64,000 nucleotides of DNA from Callorhinus ursinus (Eukaryota > Chordata > Mammalia > Carnivora > Otariidae), in the NCBI RefSeq assembly GCF_003265705.1, contig NW_020312785.1, positions 16,213,066 through 16,277,065 of the forward strand. The letters run 5' to 3'. This document shows positions 57,085 to 64,000 of this stretch, in pieces. Positions within the stretch are counted from its first letter, which is position 1; every line of letters begins with the position of its first letter. Both the position numbers and the translations under genes were made by a program. Below the pieces are notes generated by a model that was given only the letters and a program-made list of their open reading frames with translations, searched no databases and was not told the origin of the DNA.

Positions 57085-57609
57085 TTAAGCCTACATTTCC
57101 TGAAGAGAGTAAGAAGAAAAACGAAAACAAACAAACAAAGAACAAAATAACAAAACAAAACAAAAAACAACAAAAAACCCCAAAACAAAAATGGGTAAGA
57201 TGCTATCATACTACCTTCAGGAAAGAAAAAAGTGCTCAAATTCTTTAAAATCTGCAGAATTAGAGAGAAAGAGTTATTTGGAGATGGGGAAATGGGAAGT
57301 TGGCAGATCCCATGCCTGACACTTTTTAATGAAATGGAATGGTATATCATGTATTCCTGGATACAACTGCCTAGCAATGGTCATTAAATGTTAAATGATA
57401 ATAAGTATATTTGCTTTTTACATAAAAGCTAGGGGACTCTAAATATTTCAATTCTATTGAAGAATGAGTAGTCAGTCGCCATTGATCTTTCTTCATCCAC
57501 TGAACAAGCAGAAAGTCCACTGCTATTCTTATCTCTAATTTTGGAAAATATTTAATCATTAGGCATAGAAAATTCATTTGAATTGTATAATTCCTGATGT
57601 AATAGATGT
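57085..57609. other. Non-coding with an A/C-rich tract
   Basis: 57113-57190 is low-complexity AAAC-type sequence. It gives a Lys/Gln/Asn-rich frame on plus and a Leu/Phe-rich frame on minus (57063-57377), both artefacts. Confidence 0.5.
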
Positions 57610-57760
57610 TATAGATATGCAGAAGTGGAAGAAACTTAAAGTTTATCTAGACCAAACACGTTCATTATATGGATGAGGAAACTGAAATTTTTAAAGACAA
57701 AGTACTTTTACTAAATGCAGTGTCCGCCAGTGGTTATAGAAAGAGGATAGATAGTACACT
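57610..57760 (-). mobile_element. MIR SINE, antisense, partial
   Basis: TTCATTATATGGATGAGGAA, ACTGAAATTTTTAAAGACAA and CAGTGTCCGCCAGTGG recall the antisense MIR core. Diverged. Confidence 0.6.
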
Positions 57761-57964
57761 CCGTTAGATTTTTTTTTTTTAATTCCACAAAACTGATGAA
57801 AGTTTATGCATGGAGATGAAAGTTTCTTTACAAATACTGAGAAGAAAAACAAGAGAAATGTATTAAAATTTCAAATGTATTGTCATATTTCAAGAACTAA
57901 TAAAGACTAATACTGCCATCTTGTGTTTTTATGGCTACTTACCAAAACAATTACCTAATTTCTC

Positions 57965-58063
57965 AATCCGCAAGGTAACACGAAACTGGGAGGGGCAGAC
58001 AGAGATGAAATGAGCGATAGGTAGCTCTCATGGCACTTCTAATCTGCAAGTTAGCAGCTTTAG
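57965..58063 (+). repeat. Unclassified repeat, copy B
   Basis: AATCCGCAAGGTAACACGAA, CTGGGAGGGGCAGACAGAGA, ATGAGCGATAGGTAGCTCTC, ATCTGCAAGTTAGCAGCTTT match copy A at 56292-56386. Confidence 0.75.
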
Positions 58064-59384
58064 AGTATACATTTTGTAGTAAACATGGTTGTACCTTTCT
58101 GATACTAATATTAATTTGAAATAAAAACATATCTAACCTTAAAATTAAGGTTATACATTTTAATTGGATAAATTGGAATAGGGTTGAAAGAAATAGATTA
58201 TTATAAAACCAAAACAAATATGACTATATTTCCTGCAGGTGCCTTTTAATGTCACATAGGGCAAGTGACTTGCTTGCATATGAGAAATTACACAATAATG
58301 TCAGGCAAAGGCAGAAACATACCTATTCTGTATACATATATATTTATATATATTTCCTTACATATTCATTTTACAAACACTATAGCTTGGAACCAGTTTG
58401 TTGAAATTTGGGCTGTACGTTGAACAGAAGTTAAAGGCTTTTTTCAACAAAAATTTGCTCAAGAAAGATACTTTTAAAACTAGAGAAAAAATTTAAATTT
58501 TACAGTCACAGATGATGGAGACCTCACCACAATTTACCTATCCTTTGTGATAAACAATCTCTTTGATAAAACCTGGTATAATTTATCAAAATATTTAATT
58601 ATTTTCAGATTAAAATAAAGTCATTTCTAAAGAAGGAGAAAAAAGCAAAACCGAGTTTTTTTATTAATGCATTTAATATTTATTAAACTCAATAAAATAT
58701 AAAGAGATACATTTATTAGTTAATGAAATGTTTATCACAAAATTTGGAGTAGCAGGTGCTGAAGTAGAAACTACAATTACTGTTCTGAATATCAGGGACC
58801 TAATGCTCTGAGAAGTAGGTGAATATTCAGGTCAAATACTTAACAAATAGAAAATTAAAGATCTTGGCCCAAGTGTTTTAATGCCAAGTTCATCTATCTT
58901 TCAACATCACAGCTATCTTCCCCAAAGCTATCTATAATCGATCCCTTGCTAAGAAATACAATTTACAAAATCAATGATGTACGTGCATGTTTTATAAAGG
59001 AAACTATTCTCTTATGCATTCTCAGCAAAATAAATAGATTGATATATTGGAGAATGCAGTCTATGTACCTTTATGAAATACTTTGTGTTCTGCCATATTT
59101 TATTCAACAATTTATTTCTCAATTCCAGTTGTTATTTGTTCTGAGCATACAGAATGACTTTATTAAAGCTTTTGAAACTAGGGTAGTAATTGACTGCTGC
59201 TGTCTGTGAACTACAAAATCAAAAAGTAAATACTAGATAAAAGAGATGACATTTCCAACATTTTGAATTCTTTACAAATTGCAGAATAAGTGAGTTGCTG
59301 GTTATGCATTTCTTTCCAAAAAAGTTTCTAAGACAAAAAATAGAAGTGAATAATAACCACAATTTCAGTTTTACAAATAGCTTG
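58064..59384. other. AT-rich non-coding, unassigned
   Basis: TA-rich run at 58325-58360. An 87-codon frame at 58946-59209 is unsupported. Confidence 0.45.
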
Positions 59385-59570
59385 GGTATGCATTATTCCA
59401 ATTGTTCCTCAGTCTAATGAGGCAAGTGCTTTCATTGACATTTTACTGAAGAAACCAGCCTCAGAGAGGTTAAATTACTTCCATAAGCTCGCACAGCTGG
59501 CAAGTGATAGAATTAGGCCCTAATCACAGAATTTTAACTTCTAAATCTCATGAACTTTCACCATTCTATT
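59385..59570 (-). mobile_element. MIR SINE, antisense
   Basis: CATTTTACTGAAGAAACCAG, CCTCAGAGAGGTTAAATTAC, GCACAGCTGGCAAGTGATAG, AATTAGGCCCTAATC: a well-kept antisense MIR core and B-side. Confidence 0.9.
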
Positions 59571-59844
59571 ATGTTCCTACTTTTTCCCTAGACACCTATA
59601 GTTTGTCTTTTTATATATTTTTATACCATTGCTTAAAATAAAAGTTCGCTTCATCCCTCTTAGGTATATTACTTGAGATTGGTGAATTTTAGACAATTTT
59701 AGCTGCAGCTTAGACACATAATCTAGAGGATGCTAAGCAAATGTTCGGGATTGGCATCTGTCTAGTTTTAATAATTTCTCATGCAATGTCCAAATATTTT
59801 TGTTTGGTGCATGTGTGTATATGTATGTTTGTGTATGTGTGTCT

Positions 59845-60210
59845 ATGAGGGCTTTTTTACTTTTATTATGGAAAAATTCAAGCGTATACAAATTAACCAA
59901 CATTGTAATGAACCTCCATGTATCCATTACCCAGCTTCAACAGTTATGAGTATTCTGCTATGTTTGCATCATTGATATCTCCATCCACACTTCATCTTAT
60001 AACTGGAGAGCAATTAGTAGGGTAACGATGATGATGACCATGATGATTATGGCTGTCTGTGCAATTTTTACAGACATAGATATTTTGTTTAGGTATAATT
60101 TATACTCATTAAAACTTAATTCACCCTCCTTAGTATATATGTTTATGAGTTTCAACAAAGACTGACATTCATATGACTATCACCACATGCCCAAATAATC
60201 TTAGAGTTGG
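59845..60210 (-). mobile_element. L1M-type 3' end pieces, antisense
   Basis: 60085-60210 (GTTTAGGTATAATTTATACT, AACTTAATTCACCCTCCTTA, GAGTTTCAACAAAGACTG) follows the antisense 3' end of old L1s, like 53280-53420. 59845-60000 (TTATTATGGAAAAATTCAAG, CCATGTATCCATTACCCAGC) is a common neighbour of such ends and probably the same insertion. Confidence 0.6.
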
Positions 60211-63200
60211 AACAATAAAATGATAAAAAATAAGGGTATAGATATTATTTCAACGATAAAATATGTCTGGAAACTATAAATCCACATGGCGTCAAAGTAA
60301 AATATTATCCTTAGGCTATTTTTGTCCCCTGAAACAGGCTGTTTAAATTACCTTAACAAATGGAAGTTTATGTAGCCATGCAGAGAAAAAGAATCTATTT
60401 CTCTAAAGAACAAGAACCTTGATCAGGACAGATCACAGGAAAGCAGGACTTGGCATATTTACCAAGTTGAAAGATTTCAATTCTCACACTCGGTAATTAC
60501 TGTTACTTAGAATCTCTGTATGGACTTGTTCTCTGACTCACACTTGAAGTGGTAATTTTATTTTTTTAAGTATCAGTTCAACAATCTATGGAAGCTAATT
60601 GTCTAAGCTCTAGTTTTCAACCCATAATTAGGGACACAACTGACAGTGGATATTGATCTTTCTTCCAATATCAGCTAATCCGAGACATGATTCCCTGAGC
60701 AGGGGGTTGTGTGAAGGGATGGTAAATCCAACCAGGGTATCTACTTTTTGGAATCCCCAGTTTCCACTTTTTGCTTACCAAACAAAACTAATACAAATTG
60801 GTCTGGACAAAGAGGAAAGTTATTTTCAAGTAAATTAAAAATTTCACTCTCTAGGTTGACAAAAATCATGGCTAGCTTCAGGGCTCAATTTTGATATCAT
60901 GAGTCAGTTTCTTTCTATCTCTCAGCCTTGCCTTCTACTGTTGTAGTTTTGTTATCAGGTAAAAATAGTCTGCTCAACTTGGGCCTTATGAATTTTATAT
61001 ATAGTGTATTATGGAAAACAATAAGGGTCTCTTGCTCAGAGTTTCATCAAGAATCTTACTGAATCCTTTTGTTCTGACCGAATCAAGTAACAATCCATAA
61101 AGCAATCACTGTGATCAATAAACCATTTGTTTTAGATCTAGAGTTGAGAGAAAGATCCCTACCAAAAACTTACAGATCAAATATGGAGAAAGGGAGATTT
61201 CCAAATTCCTATTAGCAGAAGTAGAAGTAAGGGGTCCACGTACTGGATGGCCAAAAAGTAACAAGGACGTATCAAACTGGAAAAACTTGGTTTTATCTAG
61301 AAGATAACTATCATAGGTAATTCATAACATAAAAATATTATAAATATTTTTTATTGCTCTGACAGAAGAGTATTTTATCACTGAATTCCTTTTGGCAAGA
61401 ACAACATTATTTATCTCATAGTGAATACTGAATTTGATGTTTATGATGTTACTAAAAGATACCTCTTAGTATTTTGCTGAAAATTACCAAAACATTTTAA
61501 AATAGGCTTTTAATGTCATATATGAAGTTGGCCTAGTAATCATTTTAACTTATTTTTAAAAATTTTATGAAAAAGTAAGTTAAAATTAATAATTGCCTTA
61601 AATTCTAAAAAGATATTAGGATTTTTTGTAATCAACTTGAAACCCCTTGATTATATCTTCTGAGTTATGAAGCAGACACATGTTTATACAGTGAAAATCA
61701 GACACATAAATTATCTGAGGGTACACATCACAAATGCATACATTGTATTGCTCAGATGCAATACATGCACTGAATTACATGTTACTAACATTACAGAATG
61801 TATAATATATTGTACTGTGTTATAATACCAATAAACCATATTTTATAATATATAAATATAATATATAAATCAGTATAGATTCTATTTACATTTATATTGA
61901 ATTTATATTGCATATTTAATATTTATATATGAAAGAATCAAATAAATACTTATAAAAGATATATATTTATATATATAAATATCTGCATTTCCTGACGTTA
62001 TGGCCATTTTGTAGTATCTGAAATAAAGCAAATTTTTGCTTGTTTTTGTCAATCTAACAGTTGAATAGAATTAAAAGTAATTGTTTACTTTTTCCCTTTC
62101 TTTCATATTGTGAGTTATTATGCGTTCATAGTAGCTTAGTGCATTCCATAGTTGCCCTCTACTATACATTCGATAACTAGCTGCCACTGAAGCAAGATGA
62201 TCCCTGCAACCAAAGAGATGTTCTAGAAAGGCCCGGAAACAATACTTTACGGAGACTACCACAGACAGTTTTGAAATTGTATTAATATCAATAATAGTGT
62301 ACAGAGAATAGAAGTTACATGCAAACTTAATTGCATGTTTAGTGTTCTAGCAGAACTACATAGCTTCTTTAAGACCATGAAAAAGTAAAGATAAAATACT
62401 GCCAAGAGCTCACAACTAACATGTAGGTGTATGTTTCTAATGAAATGACTGAAATTCATGTACAAAATTTCCCCAAGGGCCTCATAAGCAGAAAAATTAC
62501 ATAAGATTAAATGATTACATTTCAATCACTAAGGAAAATGATTAAAATTAATATAGAATGTCAGAAATAATTTAAGAACTCAGACTAATCTAAGTGAAAG
62601 TATTAAGTTTCTCAGTACAAACATACACAGATTTGTTTAGAGGTTATGTGTGAAGCTGGTGCTCTGTGACTAAAGATTAAATCACCATTTTCCTCACCAT
62701 TAAAAAATTTCCAGTGATTTTTCTTTAAATATAGACTGATTGTTACAATTCAAATTACCAGAAAGTACCAGAAAATTCACTCAATTCAGTCAACTGAAAA
62801 GGAATATTCCACACCCCCAACATAATTATTAACATTAACCTACATTATCAACTATTTTTTTCTTGGTGTCCTCAGGTGGTTGCATTGTACAGAGTGAAAC
62901 AAAAATGCAAAATTTCATGTGATTCTAAGTCTCATGCAGAAAAGTTAGTGGGAATTACTGTTATTCCCAATCACAATGGCCCAGATTTAAGTCCTAAATT
63001 CTGCCTTCATGCCACTGCTCTAGCTAGCAGAATGTCTTCACTGAGCTTAGTAATTAGAAATTTCTCAGTCATCTGTCCACATGTTGATCAGATGAAGCAA
63101 AAGCTCTGCTGAATTGTCCTAAGTAAAATTCAAGCATCTACTGGGCCATATTCCTTCTGTGTCCTGTCTATTAAATGATGGTGGGTGTCTCGATACAGTC

Positions 63201-63570
63201 AAACTGTAAGCCCTGGCATCTTCTAATAGTCAAAGCCCAGCGAAATTCACCACATCAAGGAAAAATATTCTAACCATAATCCATCTGGCATGGATCTAAC
63301 TCACACATTTACTTGAGATCATAGAACACATAGCTGATGCAACAGCATCAACTTTGAGGCAATCACGAGGATATTTAAATTTTGTCTTTTTTTTAGGGGA
63401 AAACTTTTGCAGAGTGACACTTTATCAAATATCTATACGAGCAGAAATCTGTCTACTAGGATACCATTTAATATGAGGTTACAAAACACTCCAAAGGTGA
63501 GCTGTTAAATATATGAACCCTGTCCAGGCCTCATAGGGACTTTCAGAGAACCTCTTACAGGTACTTCATT
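60211..63570. other. AT-rich non-coding, with a possible old repeat
   Basis: 60880-61110 (TTTCTATCTCTCAGCCTTGC, AATAAGGGTCTCTTGCTCAG, GCAATCACTGTGATC) may be an old mammalian repeat that I cannot name. 61790-61985 is almost pure A/T with ATATAAAT motifs. Frames at 62071-62525 (minus) and 62876-63112 (plus) are unsupported. Nothing else recognised. Confidence 0.4.
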
Positions 63571-63586
63571 AAGAATAAAACCATAC

Positions 63587-63788
63587 ATGGGGCACCTGGG
63601 TGGCTCAGTCGTTAAGCCTCTGCCTTCGGCTCAGGTCATGATCCCGGGCTCCTGGGATCGAGCCCCGCATCGGGCTCCCTGCTCGGCGGGAAGCCTGCTT
63701 CTCCCTCTCCCACTCCCCCTGCTTGTGTTCCTGCTCTCGCTGTCCCTGTCTCTGTCAGATGAATAAATAAAATCTTTAAAAAAAAAAA
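63587..63788 (+). mobile_element. Near-consensus CAN-SINE, 16-bp target duplication
   Basis: GGGGCACCTGGGTGGCTCAG, TCGTTAAGCCTCTGCCTTCG (A-box side), GGGATCGAGCCCCGCATCGG (B-box side), CTGCTCGGCGGGAAGCCTGC, CT-rich run, GAATAAATAAAATC tail and A-run. AAGAATAAAACCATAC is exact at 63571-63586 and 63789-63804. It still carries several CpGs and looks the youngest of the long SINEs here, and is of the arctoid type. Confidence 0.97.
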
Positions 63789-63804
63789 AAGAATAAAACC
63801 ATAC

Positions 63805-64000
63805 CTAACAAAAATGTGGCTGTGAAAAGTAGTATTTATAAGGAATAATCAGTCTTTTCCTTTGTATCAGTGCTCCTCAAAGCAGATAGTTCTAAAAGAT
63901 GATTGATAACACATGTTCTGAGGGGAAAATCTCTTCATACATAGGTACATCTAACTGTTACAATAATCTAAACAGTTATGTGTGTTTATGTGAGTTTACT
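63805..64000. other. Non-coding, unassigned
   Basis: Nothing recognised up to the window edge. Confidence 0.5.

Noticed and set aside
57063..57377. 104-codon minus frame rich in Leu/Phe/Val that looks like membrane segments
   Set aside because: The hydrophobic part is the reverse of an AAAC low-complexity tract.
2163..63788. tRNA genes suggested by A- and B-box-like sequences
   Set aside because: All lie in the heads of CAN-SINEs, which derive from a tRNA but lack a complete cloverleaf and end in CT-rich bodies and A-tails.
1..64000. CRISPR arrays, bacterial operons, riboswitches, attachment sites or replication origins
   Set aside because: The whole window has mammalian repeat structure. 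No regularly spaced repeats or bacterial gene layout is present.

Overview
This window looks like an AT-rich, gene-poor stretch of a carnivoran mammal nuclear genome. Nothing in it reads as a host protein-coding gene. The longest open frames outside transposons (about 126-128 codons) have no recognisable domain, no conserved-looking composition and no convincing splice structure. Carnivora is indicated by about a dozen tRNA-derived CAN-SINEs (heads like GGGCGCCTGGGTGGCTCAG, CT-rich bodies, AATAAAATCTTT tails) and by L1 copies with carnivore-type 5' and 3' ends. The youngest SINEs resemble the bear/panda/seal/mustelid type. I see none of the dog-specific SINEC_Cf or cat-specific forms, so an arctoid caniform is my best inference.

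Layout: 1-12 kb is AT-rich DNA with old LTR and L1 relics, an inverted L1 (3755-4296), an L1 3' end (8282-8819) and a SINE at 11878-12077. The centre of interest is 12.8-18.4 kb. There an older 5'-truncated L1 is interrupted by a younger L1 (13318-17276) that has an intact 5' end and tail, a perfect 15-bp target duplication, and has lost its middle (ORF1 and the first half of ORF2). From 19 to 33 kb come L2 relics, three SINEs, a twin-primed L1 (29096-30262) that keeps part of the ORF2 endonuclease domain, and scattered L1M/L2 pieces. From 33 to 47 kb come two MLT1 LTRs, a Tigger-type DNA transposon, a palindromic MER53-like element, a SINE apparently cut by a small inversion (40758-41040), and two L1 3' ends. 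From 48 to 64 kb come MIRs, a second Tigger copy, old L1M/HAL1-type sequence, a third MLT1 and a near-consensus SINE at 63587-63788.

The elements are linked mainly through the L1 machinery. The L1 and SINE insertions mostly have A-rich 8-16 bp target duplications, and several begin at TT|AAAA-type sites, as expected for L1 endonuclease priming. I found no novel gene system. The observations worth a second look are structural: nested and internally deleted L1, two twin-priming inversions, a micro-inversion through a SINE, templated or duplicated short segments, and an unclassified repeat present twice. All family names come from memory of consensus sequences read by eye, without database search.
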